Shown here: positions 22,851-33,358 of the stretch, piece by piece
How the letters are laid out: the number at the start of each line of letters is the position of its first letter
Numbering within the stretch: the stretch's first letter is position 1
Assembly: GCA_037951105.1 (NCBI GenBank)
Contig: JBAMJV010002920.1
Coordinates: forward strand, 62,001 to 126,000
Reading direction: 5' to 3'
DNA: 64,000 nucleotides
Origin: Echinarachnius parma
Taxonomy: Eukaryota; Echinodermata; Echinoidea; Clypeasteroida; Echinarachniidae
The notes under the pieces: model-generated
Databases searched by the model: none
Told to the model about the DNA's origin: nothing
The model's input: only the letters and a program-made list of their open reading frames with translations
Position numbers and translations under genes: made by a program

Positions 22851-23631
22851 TTAACCCTAATAAGGCCGGGGGGGGGGGGGCATAATGGCCCCCCCCCCCC
22901 CTCCGCAATTTTTGTTATTGCTCCAAAACGCTGTAAGATGACGCGCCGCTGCTTGGTGACTTTTTTTTGGGGGGGGGGGTCTTGCGCATATTTTAAAACA
23001 AAAATTTTGAAAATCGGACCTACCGTTACGAAGTCACGTGACCTTTTGTCTATGCATGTCAGCCCGAAAATCGCTCAATTTCGTGATTTGTGTACAAACA
23101 TATGGAAATATCAGTTTTTGTAAAAGGAAGTATATCATTGGTTATTTGGTCTTGTTTACATTTTATGTTTGTTTTAGGGTTCAAAATAGATGAATTATAG
23201 TTAGAAATAAAATAAACAACAAAAACAATAAAATACATAAGGTTAAAAAACAAAGAAATACATAAGAAATTATAAAAAACAATAGAAAACATAAGGAAGA
23301 ACCTGGCTCTTCCAAAAAATGTTGTCGCATTATTATTCCAAATGCTCTAAAGAATATAATATGAAAACCAATGTTTAATTATGAAGAATATATGATTTAT
23401 GGGTAAAAATATGAATTTTATGACCTTATTTGCATAAATTACCATTAATATGCAAATTAATGAATTTAAAAAAAAATTAAAATTACCATTGTATTCTATA
23501 CACTTAACTTATCATGCGTGCAACTTTTCACGGCGATCGGCGGCTCCGCGGCCGAGATCTTAGGGGGGGGGGGCCATAATGCCCCCCCCCCCCCCCCGAG
23601 ACCTCAAATAGCCCGGCCTTTTTAGGGTTAA
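22851..23631. mobile_element. TTAA-flanked TIR element, piggyBac-like MITE, copy 2
   Basis: Second copy, 781 bp, with the same TTAA-CCCTAATAAGGCCGG start and CCCGGCCTTTTTAGGG-TTAA end. It differs from copy 1 mainly in homopolymer lengths and small indels, so the two are of similar recent age. Confidence 0.7.
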
Positions 23632-24361
23632 GAGAAGTAGGCCTAAGGATATTCAGTAATAAACAAATTTAATGTTCCAATTTCGTTTTTATGTTGTATA
23701 ATTGATTTAAATTTTTTATTTTTTATAATGAAGGTGAATAAAATAACTGCAAAAGAAGACAGCCCCGATGAAGACCATACTACATTATAATGAGCAGGTG
23801 GTGAAATGTTGGCCTAATCTCAACGGCGCTTATGGATACTATAGGTTCGGATTTGTCCACATACTCCGTAAGCCCTTTCGTGTAATATTTCAAAAGTATT
23901 GATCAATTAGTTTTGCCAATACAGGATGACCCCCAAAAAACGGAACGGGGCACTTCCCAAATATAGTAACAAAATGATTATGTCCATCGGATAGGGTGTC
24001 TTTTCCAATGAAAATCAATACCAAGAACCGTCATTTTGGTTGTGTAGTTTTTATGTTAGGGCGCTGTGTGTGACACCATGTCAGGTTCACATTTTTGTCA
24101 AATTTTACCAAGTCAGTGCTGGATAAATCGCACTTACTGCCCGTCATAGCGTCGAACAACGAGCAATACGCGCGCCATTGTTAGTGTGCATTCAGCTGTG
24201 TACCGAGAGAATAGGCATGGCTTCCCAGATTGAAAATTAATTGATCTATATAGTAACGTTGTCCAAATCCACAACAGTTACTTAGAATACTCTAGCGGTT
24301 TGCGCATGCCTTGTTGTATTAGTATGACCACATTTTCATTGAAAACTAAGATTTACAATTT

Positions 24362-24712
24362 AATTGACAGAATCGATCCAGAGCAATCCTTGTCAGATCC
24401 GATTACCTACGTACTCGTGGACATCCTCTGAAGTTTTTTACTACCCATTGTAAACTCAACCTCAGAAGCAGTTTCTTCAGCAAACGTGATAAGTTCATGG
24501 AACAGTCTTCCTATACTTATACGTCATTAGTCACTGCTATACTAGCCGTCACTTTCAAACATGGCCTGGATACTGTTTGGTTAAATAAAAGATTTGATAT
24601 CGTTTGACTTCCATGCATGCTGTGCACAGTAAAAGGGATGCTAGGCGTGTTTAGATACAGGGAAACCCTACACTCCTGTCTAGATGATGATGATGATGAT
24701 GATGATGCTTGA
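24362..24712 (+). mobile_element. LINE 3' fragment with (GAT)n tail
   Basis: Decayed RT C terminus read on the plus strand: the equivalents of RIDPE, SDYLR, RGHPLKFF, CKLNLRSSFFS and SSWNSLP are spread over shifted frames, followed by VTFKHGLDTVWLNKRFDIV and a stop. It ends in (GAT)n at about 24685-24710. It is an inverted near-copy of 25285-25800. Confidence 0.7.
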
Positions 24713-25280
24713 ATGATGGAAATGAAACGTAATGGTTCACTTCGAAGCCTACTTACAAGCCGCTATGCAATCGACTGACAGATTCATCCCTTTTGTTTAA
24801 TATTGTAAAACATTTTTGTTTTTGTAAATTAAAATATCAAGTTCAAGTTCTTGTTTATGTCCATTTTCACACAAAATAATTGAAATACATTATTGAAATA
24901 CATTACACGCGCCACGGCGCGTATATTTAATAAGTCTGTAATCAAGACTAGCAATAGTATACTCATAGTTTGATTGTGAACTTGAAACTTCAGCTCGATA
25001 AGGAAGATTAATAAGAATGGATTAATTCACATACCAGGTAAAGTTATACATTAGTAGTGTTTACATTGTTATTGAGTATGATTCTTGTGATGATGAATTG
25101 GACTATCATCAGTGTCGTATTGTTGTTGATTTAATGCATTCAGAATGGCAGTGGCCAGGGCATGCAGTTGATTTAGCTAGGTCTAGGGCGCGCTAGCGCT
25201 AGGCGATGCGTTGACGTTGTATGTACGATACGACGCACAACACTTTTAGGCTATTTGCGTACGGTACAGGCATAACTTTT

Positions 25281-25800
25281 GTTACATCATCATCATCATC
25301 TAGACAGGAGTGTAGGGTAGCCCTGTACTGTAGATCTCCCGGTCATAAACACGTTGATAGCATTCCTTTTACTGTTTACTGTGCACAGCATGCATGGAAG
25401 TCAAACGATATCAAATCTTTTATTTAACCAAACAGTATCCAGGCCATGTTTGAAAGTGACGGCGCTGGTAGCGGTGACTAATGTGACTGTAGGGAGACTG
25501 TTTCATGAACTTATAACACGCTTGCTGAAGAAACTGCTTCTGAGGTCGAGTTTACAACGGGAAGTAAAAAACTTCAGAGGATGTCCACGAGTAGCCTACG
25601 TAGGTAATCAGATCTGAAAAAGAAATGTTCAGGATCGATTCTGTCAATACCGTGCAGGATTTTGTAGACTTGGATCATATCTCCCCTCTCCCTTCGGTAG
25701 TGAAGAGAGAAAAGCTCAAAGCTTTTAATTCTTGGATCTTGGATCTTAGATCTTGGATCTTAGATCTTGGATCTTAGATCTTGGATCTTGGATTTGATTC
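25281..25800 (-). mobile_element. LINE 3' fragment with (GAT)n tail, inverted partner
   Basis: On the minus strand it reads RIKSFELFSLHYRRERGDMI, QVYKILHGIDRIDPEHFFFR, SDYLRR and then frameshifted remnants ending VTFKHGLDTVWLNKRFDIV and a stop, the C terminus of CR1-like RTs. The 3' (GAT)n tail is at 25285-25303. Its 5' edge shows a short AAGATCC/AAGATCT array (25733-25792). Same family as 24362-24712. Confidence 0.75.
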
Positions 25801-26458
25801 CTCCCGAACATTCCACTAGGGAATTTTAACTGGAGGTGTGGCTTAGCCTTTGCCTGAGTGGTCATTACTTTTGGCTTGTGAAATTGTTCCTCAAATTCCT
25901 CTTTATTGTCAAATGTTATAATATATCGGATAGTTTAGAATAATATTTGTTACACAGTATGTGAATAGTTCGGAAACTGTACTTTGTTGTTAAAGGATAG
26001 AATTTAGCATGTTTATGATCGATTGTAGTTACACTTTTAGCGACTCCAAAACACACGATATGCAAATTACGCATTATAAAAAAAAGCTCATTTGCATACG
26101 AGCGTCTTACCTTTATTTGTAGTTTTCTGCTATTTAGATGTAAAGCTTGAAATTAATTATAGCTCATGAGAAGGCTTGATAAATTAATTGATGTATTAAC
26201 TATTATGTATAGAATGTCTTAGAAATAAGGAATTTTGTAAGGCGGATGGGCGTGCATGATTATTAACTTGAAAATGAAACGGACTCTGTGAGCGAGTGGC
26301 GCGCGTATGTACATGTACGCGTTTTTATACTTTTAGTGGAATGTACACTGTTCAATTGTGTTTGTTAGTCGTGGATTTTAACTAAATTATAACTCTTTGA
26401 ATGAGTTATGTGCTTGGAAATATGGCTGGTATGATAGCCAGGGAAATATTGAATTACA

Positions 26459-27329
26459 CACTGTTAAAACGTTGTGTAAACAAATTCAACAACTTGTTGA
26501 CATTTTTCAACAACCGCTGTTTGACATATGAACCATCCAACTGTTGTTGAAAACATTCAACAACCCCAGTTGTTTAAAGTTTCCACAACGATTGTTTTAA
26601 TTTGTTCTACAACTGTTGTTTAGAATAAATTTCAACAATCCCGTTGTTGAAATAGCAAATACAAAACGAGATGTAAAAGCAGCAAGAGTAGGATTCGAAC
26701 CGGGTGTCTTTGGGTTATAAGTCTCACTCTCTATCGACTGCGCTATGATCTCAGTTCGCTTGGTTTGCGAAGGGACAAAAGAGGTTTTGACGCGGTGATT
26801 TTGCTATACTTAATTGGTATACTTACTTACTTGGTATACTTGGTAAATTAACCCTCTTTTCCTAGGCTATGGGAAGGGCTCTCAGACTTCTCTTAAAAGA
26901 TGCCACAGTTGGCGCAGACACCGTCTTTTCAGGCAACAAATTCCAGGGCGTAACCACCTTATTGGAGTAAAAGTGGCCTGCCAATTTCGTTCTGGTGCGG
27001 CTAAGAAATAGCTTATTTTAATGCCCTCTTAGATTCTTAAGTGGTTTCGAGAAGAACTTATCTGGTTGTGACTTATAATGTCCGTTTAAGAACTTGTACG
27101 TATCAATCAAGTCAGTCCTCTGCCTTCTCTCCTCAAGGGATTCAATGTTGATATCTTTCTTACATAGCCGCAAGCATCTTGTCTGCACCTTTTCACGAAA
27201 CTATCACGTGATTTAACAAACGCTTGAACAATGGCCGCTTCACGCAACTATCTTCATACAACCATGCTAATACACCTAAAGTTGTATGAAAAGATTTAAC
27301 AACCATTTTTACACAGCGTTTTAACAGTG
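26459..27329 (-). mobile_element. TIR element with tRNA-like module, copy A (interrupted)
   Basis: Ends are CACTGTTAAAACGTTGTGTA and the inverted ACACAGCGTTTTAACAGTG, probably flanked by TA. The interior has dense TTGTTGAA/TTCAACAA motifs and, on the minus strand at 26680-26756, a tRNA-like segment with an A box (TAGCGCAGTCGATAGAG) and a B box (GGTTCGAATCC, plus-strand complement at 26691-26701), with a TTATAA anticodon-loop-like stretch. A LINE fragment (26806-27185) splits this copy. Confidence 0.75.
26806..27185 (-). mobile_element. LINE 3' fragment inserted in a TIR element
   Basis: The minus strand reads SLEERRQRTDLIDTYKFLNG, HYKSQPDKFFSKPLKNLRGH, a stop, then SRTRTKLAGHFYSNKVVTPW and NLLPEKTVSAPTVASFKRSL: an RT C-terminal region. 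The 3' tail is a short tandem of ACCAAGTATACC type (26806-26850). It interrupts copy A of the CACTGTTAAAAC element (26459-27329), which is uninterrupted in copy B. Confidence 0.75.
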
Positions 27330-27567
27330 CATGGTGATATTGATATGTAAATTATAAGAGATGAAGTCTTTTAGAATAATTGGATATATGTATAACAGGT
27401 ACGTGGACTCGGCTGCGCTTACAGCCAAACACGGATACACTCGCAAAACTTCTCCTTTTGGAGCTTGCGAACCTTTCCTAAGCTAAGTATACTCTAGTCC
27501 CGCATCCAAATACACCCAATAGTGCATGTAAGCTATAATTATAATAATTCTGTCTTAACTACCCATA

Positions 27568-27720
27568 ATTATAAGTATTGCTTAGCCTCTCCTACAAATG
27601 AATGATTTTATAAGTCACGAAAGAACGTGCATTATAAGCTGAACATAATTAATAAGTATTGCTTTAGCTTTTATTCCATTGATTATTGTATTAGTCACGA
27701 AAGAACGTGCATATATATAA
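27568..27720. repeat. 84-bp imperfect tandem duplication
   Basis: Two units, each beginning TAAGTATTGCTT and containing AGTCACGAAAGAACGTGCAT. Confidence 0.7.
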
Positions 27721-28009
27721 GTATAAAATTAATAAAAGTATAAGTGTCAAGATTGATTACGCTTCATCATTCGATCAGTAGTTAATATTCTTACAATACA
27801 GTGGCGATAATGTGTTGTATTTATACTTGAATAAATATTGTTTTTATATTTAAATTTTTTGTTCAAACTAAAATCTTTGTCCACAAACTTTGTGTTATCA
27901 TTTTACTTGTCTCATCTTATGAATAAATAGCAATCAACAAAACACCATAATTCTACTCTCGCATCATTACGCCATATACTTTGGTGTAAAACGAACCCAC
28001 ACATCTTTA

Positions 28010-28548
28010 ATACATGTCATTGTTTCTAGAAGCTAACACCTTCCTGCAATTGCTTCCGCTCGGCTATTATTGCAAACGGTACAACGGCGCCCCCAAGCAT
28101 ATCACAAGTCAGGAAACTGACGAAGATGGGAAAAGAGCCGTTTAAACTCAAGCGGGCGCTCTCTAAAAAATAATTGGTTTCAACCATTTAAAATAACATA
28201 TTGTGCATGTGATGTTTTGTTGAAATAGTAATTAGATAGAGAGATAAACAACAACTATTTAAAAACCTTTTGTAATTTTTGAAAAGATAAATCATTTAAA
28301 AAAGAAATTTAACGGCTGGTTCAAAATTATCGAATAATATTGTGGGGCCCCACATTATTATATATTACACACGGTAACGTTATGTTTATGGATGTTTCAG
28401 CCATTTCTTAACCGATTTTTATCAACAAATAAAGTTTGTTCTGTCATTAAAATTGTATGCTCTTACAAATTTGACACTGAGTTTTTCATTATCTCACAAA
28501 AAAAAAATTTGTGTAGCGCCCTCTATACCAAAACTAAACTATCCCTTT
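28010..28548. mobile_element. AAAGGGATAGTT-type MITE, partial copy
   Basis: Shares GAGCCGTTTAAACTCAAGCG, the TTTCAGCCATTTCTTAACCG segment and the terminal AAACTATCCCTTT with 16061-16591. The left terminus was not found, so the start is approximate. Confidence 0.55.
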
Positions 28549-29291
28549 AATTCCATCCATTCGTTCTTTTTAAATATGTTAGATGAGATCATCATCACTG
28601 TCATTATAATTATCTTATAATTTACCAACGTCAGATATTAGTCTGAAATAGTTACATTTCTCGGATATTGAGCATACCGGGCCAGCTCCATGTTTGTAAG
28701 TTATGTATGTGTGACATCCATAAATTGTTTTGCTTTTTACTCGAAAAATCAATTTCATTTGTACCCCAAAATAAAATTCAATTAGATTTCTGAGCTAAAT
28801 CGCACCCGAGCGTGAAAACTGGACGAGGATCAATCAGTGAGTGCAATTGACGCCTTGCTCGGATTATCTGCATGCATGATTATGCATGGGATGGAGGACG
28901 GGTGCAATGCTCGGTCAACTGTTCTAATGGTTCGCCAATCGGGGGTGCAAAATTGTGGTTTGATCCTTCGGAACTAAACTGCTCAGTTGCTAGTATTTTA
29001 GTTGGAAGCCATAAATGATGATAATACTGTGAGAGTGTGGCACGACCTATGTGGTTTAACCATAATATGACTGGCTGCACTGACTGGACGGGAGAATAGA
29101 CCTAATCCTACACCATTTAGTTGGTCAATCGGACCCCAATCGGACACCGGAAAACGTCGAAATATTTGAATAGATTTTCTTTCTTTATGCATAACTGTTG
29201 AATCTGTTTCCCCTGTTGTGTCCTTGGCGCTGAGTAAATGAAGCATCAATAGGTTGGTAACAGATTCAAAAGTTAGTTTTCCACACACAGG

Positions 29292-29443
29292 TTTTGTTTG
29301 ACAGAAAGTGATACAATCAATTAATTGTAAGTCAGATCATGTGTTATAAATGAGTAAATCTGATTGGTTGAAACGCGCAAATTCACTGACTTACAATTAA
29401 TTGTAACTTACAATCGATTGTATTTCTTTCTGCAACAGGGCCC
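29292..29443. mobile_element. Short palindromic MITE (AACTTACAATCGATTGTA type), copy 1
   Basis: About 150 bp and nearly all inverted repeat: GACAGAAAGTGATACAATCA at the left and TGTATTTCTTTCTGCAACAG at the right, with repeated AATTAATTGTAA motifs. Related to 51406-51567. Confidence 0.6.
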
Positions 29444-29449
29444 ATCATG

Positions 29450-30250
29450 TCATGAAGGATGGCACCCCGGAGTTTGATGTTGTTGGTATTATACGTGTTC
29501 TTTCTGCTTGAATGTTTGATACAATTATCTCGTCAAATCGACCACAACTAATCACAAATCTGTTGCTTTTTATAGAATAAATCTTAAGCACTGTTGCTGT
29601 TGTATATATATAAGCATGCAATTTGCGTTCGAAATCCGAGTAGCCGACCTGCTTTTAAAATGCAAATTGCAATACGCATACTTTACCACCGCCAAAGTGA
29701 ACCAACAAGATATATGATTTACTACTTACAAAATATTATACCTACTTTTGTGGCTTATGACTAAATGGTAAAATATGAATAACATTTTACATTGAATGTA
29801 TTTTTACTTATTTTACATTTTACATACACATCATTGTCCAGTCACAGTAGTTATTCACATTAAGCAACGTTAACATTAATCGGAATGAGCTTTATTTTGA
29901 AACAAAAATAATGCAACAATGCTTTGAGAAAAAAATCTTACAACGTTAAAAAAATCGTGTTATTTTTATAATTTGTTCTTCTTATTTATGGTGTTTTAAT
30001 TATATGATATATACAAATATCGAAAAAGTAAAAAAATTGTTATTTTGTTTGTGTTTGTTCTTATAAAAATTATGTTCCCATGGTCATTTCGTCATTGAAT
30101 GTATTTTTACTTATTTTTGTTTATGATTATTGAACAATATAGGTAACACAAACAACATGAACAAAAAATATTTAGAAAAAGAATGTTCACACGTTTTCAA
30201 TTTTAAGAAAAAATAATACCGGTATATTGAAAATGCAATTACAAGTATCC
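29450..30250. other. AT-rich intergenic sequence
   Basis: Low GC. A TTGAATGTATTTTTACTTAT segment recurs at 29792 and 30095. No gene. Confidence 0.4.
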
Positions 30251-30257
30251 TAACTTA

Positions 30258-30764
30258 CACTCTTAAAACACTTTGTAAAAAAACGCTGTGTAAAAATGGT
30301 TGTTGAATCTTTGTATACAACTTTAGGTGTAGCATGAATAGTTGTAGAAAGAAGGGTTGTGTAAAGCGGACATTGTTCAAGCGTTGTTGACAAGTGTTAA
30401 CTCACGTGATAGTTTCGACCGCGAAATCACCGCGACAAAACCCCTTTTGTCCCCCAGCAGACCAAGCGAACCGAGTTAGCGCAGTCAGAAGCGTGTTAGA
30501 CATATAACCCAAAGACCCCCGATTCGATTCCGACCTTGCCGCTTGTTAGTACTATCCTTTTTGTATTTGCTATTTCAACAACAGGGTTGTTGAAATTTAT
30601 TCTAAACAACAGTTGTTGAAAAAATTAAAACAACAGTTGTGTAAACTTTAAACAACTGGGGTTGTTGAATGGTTGTTAAACAACAGTTGGATGGTATGTT
30701 AAACAGCGGTTGTTGAAAATGTTCAACAAGTTGTTGAATTTGTTTACACAGCGTTTTAACAGTG
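30258..30764 (+). mobile_element. TIR element with tRNA-like module, copy B
   Basis: Full-length, uninterrupted copy in the opposite orientation to 26459-27329. Ends are CACTCTTAAAACACTTTGTA and CACAGCGTTTTAACAGTG, with TA on both sides. The tRNA-like module is at 30468-30540: TTAGCGCAGTCAGAAGCG as A box, GACATATAACCC in the anticodon position and GATTCGATTCC as B box. TTGTTGAA repeats fill 30575-30745. Confidence 0.8.
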
Positions 30765-31598
30765 TATTATTATGGTCTAAAGTTATTTCTAAATGCGTCA
30801 TATAATTGATTACTATAGTATGCCATTTCTATATTATACTAATTTAACAGAAAATATTCAGAAACATTAATTTAAAAAAGGTTCTGTTTCGTGATATTGT
30901 GGCAACTTAAAATAACTGTAACGAATGTGGTCACTATTATAGCTGTAGTTTACTTATTCAAATAAAAGTCGGCAGTCGCATTTATAGTGAAAATGCTATT
31001 GTTTCACCTCAAACAAGTCAAAACATCCGGCGGATATGGCGAAGCAGTCAGTGATGAGACGCAATCGTACAATTATTATGTAGGACTTATGAGGAGGGTT
31101 CACGATGGGTCATCGTTGTGTGCATTTAGAGGACCCCCTCCCTCCTCCATAATACATCCTAATGAGATAGAGGGGCGTTAATCCACACCCCGCTCCAAAA
31201 AGTGATATTGAGGTGTTTCCATACAAAAAAAAGATTTTCTCCTCCTTTTTTCCTTATGGAAGATTGTAAGAAATGTCATTTTGTGTGTGTTTCGTTACAC
31301 CGTGTCCGGTATCAGGTATCCTACGAAGATCACTGCAGCATGAAATAAGACAGTGTATCATATCGAAACCACTTTTAAAAAGTTACTCAATTAATTTTCA
31401 ATGAAAAGGAAAAATGCTGCATGAAGTAACTTTCTTTAACTCGTGATAACTATCTGTAACCGGGATATCGAAACTATCTTTACATCGTGATGATAATAGT
31501 TATTCTTACGAATAAGGGGAAATGATAACTATAATAGAACTTCGTCAATCTATGAGGAATCCATTTAGGTGCGTTCATTTGTTCATATCTATGTATTC

Positions 31599-31651
31599 GA
31601 CGTCACAATGCATTTGGTGCGCGTGCGCCCGGGTAGAACCTTTCAACCAAT
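31599..31651 (+). promoter_or_regulatory. Candidate promoter elements of the methyltransferase gene
   Basis: Upstream of the ATG at 31981 lie a CRE-like GACGTCAC (31599-31606), an NRF-1-like TGCGCGTGCGC (31618-31628) and a CCAAT box (31647-31651). The cluster is GC-richer than its surroundings and 330-380 bp above the start codon, a fitting place for a TATA-less animal promoter. This is motif reading only. Confidence 0.35.
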
Positions 31652-31980
31652 CAATGTTTTGTCTGAGTGTTTCGTCAGACGTAGACAGAACCTGTACCTA
31701 GAGAGAGAGACTGATGCATCGCTAGCCTGAGTTTATGCTTGGAGCTTTGTAGTGGCGCACGACACAAACTTATTGCAATATTGACTGTTACACACATATA
31801 CCTAGCAGCAGTTTGTATTATTAGCAAATCAACGACGCGTCAAACCAAAACTCGACTTTTGGTCGAAACATTACTTCAGACATTGAATTCAATAAATTAT
31901 TTTTCGTCATAAAAGCGTGTTTGCTCTTCTTTTTAAAAGCATAACCAAACATTTAAAAGTCGATACTAGCCAATTTTCCC

Positions 31981-32345
31981 ATGGAGCAACCAGCACGTAT
32001 TTTAAGCATGCTGCAGGCGCCGGTGCCCCCGGCAGCTCCGGGCTTCCCCCCTCAGTTACCGGGCATGCCTGCCTTGCTTGGCAAGCCTCACTCCATCAAC
32101 GGCAACATGCCCGAGCCGATGTCTCGGGAAATGCCGCCGGGAATGGCGGGCGGGATGCCGGTCGGTGCCGATGGAGAGACCATCATGGGGTTCGGGCTTC
32201 GCATGGCGGAGTCGATCAACGCAGGGTTCCTCACGCTCGCTATCGCCGTCGGCCGCCAGACGGGACTATTCGACATCCTCGGCAACTTCCGTGGCCAGCC
32301 GAAGACCTCGCAGGAGATAGCGGACGAGGCGGGCTTGAAGGAAAG
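31981..32345 (+). CDS. Rv2258c-like SAM methyltransferase, exon 1 (N-terminus and winged helix)
   Basis: First coding exon, residues 1-121 plus two bases of codon 122. The ATG sits in a good context (CCCATGG). Residues 1-66 are low-complexity and Pro/Met/Gly-rich (e.g. MPGMPALLGK-like and MPPGMAGGMP runs). From about residue 68 the sequence is a winged-helix substrate/dimerisation domain: GFGLRMAESINAGFLTLAIA, VGRQTGLFDILGNF, then QPKTSQEIADEAGLKER, the helix-turn-helix typical of small-molecule methyltransferases. The donor GTCAGT follows at 32346. The exon is clearly GC-richer than the flanking DNA. Family knowledge: proteins of this type pair such a domain with a class I methyltransferase fold and act on an unknown small molecule. 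Confidence 0.85.
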
Positions 32346-33099
32346 GTCAGTGCTTGTTTCTTAAAATAATGTTTTACTTTGACTTTATTATGCAACAAGC
32401 TATCATTGAAATCAAACAAATTGCCTTAGATGTACAGCGTCGACCTCCCTGCAAATTGCCAGAAAATAATCAAGTTTATTCCGGTCGATTGCCATATAAT
32501 CTCGAAGATGACGAAGACGACGAAAATAAAGATTAATCGAGAGACTTATTACAAAGTTACATTAACAGTAATAACAAAATTAATATTTTCTTTCAGCATC
32601 GAGGAATACAATACATTAATAATTAATACAAGTAAACTATATTCAAGCATACAACGGGTCTAGATATACCTCCCATTATTGATTCAAACTTGCACCATAA
32701 TTTGATCAACGAAATAACGACTTGGCATAATGTTGATTGTCCAAACTAATTATAGTTAAATTTATGCATAGATTTATATTATTCATTATCATTTTATTAC
32801 GGTTATAATTGTTGCATTCGAAGATGTGACTTTTGTTTGATTAATTTCCTATTTTCAAATTGTTGTTCTTTCCAAAACGCTGTTTTTTTTGCATCGGCAT
32901 GTGATGTGTTTTGTTGTTATGTTTATAAAATAAATAAACGCATCGCGCCAAACTAACCTCATTGATATATTAATAAGTATAGAACATGCTCGTCAAAACT
33001 ATTTCAATAACTATTGTGTACAATTTTATAAAAGAGCCAGGGTGCCCTTGAATGTGTTAAGGAAAATGACGCAATGCAAATTATGTGCGGCTAAATTTT

Positions 33100-33358
33100 T
33101 GATCATCGTCTTTATCATCTTCATTGTCATTATCCACATCATCATCCTCCCTATCACTATCCACATCATCATCCTCCCTATCACTATTTTCACCATCCGA
33201 TAATATCATCGTCATCATCATTAACATCATCGTCATCATTTATAACATCATCATCATCATCATCATCATCATGAATCATTCCCATCAGTATCATTAATCT
33301 TATCATCAGCATCATCATCCTCTTCATAATCATCATCATCATCATCTGCATCGTCATG
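33100..33358. repeat. (ATC)n-rich microsatellite
   Basis: ATC/ATCATC/GTCATC-rich low-complexity stretch in the first intron of the methyltransferase gene. Confidence 0.9.

Noticed and set aside
26680-26756. Possible tRNA gene (minus strand)
   Set aside because: A and B boxes are present but the acceptor stem does not pair properly, and the same module recurs inside a transposon at 30468-30540.
28850-29010. Plus-strand stretch with a Cys-containing frame (VQCSVNCSNGSPIGG)
   Set aside because: Looks faintly like an extracellular exon but is short, has no clear splice sites and no family match.
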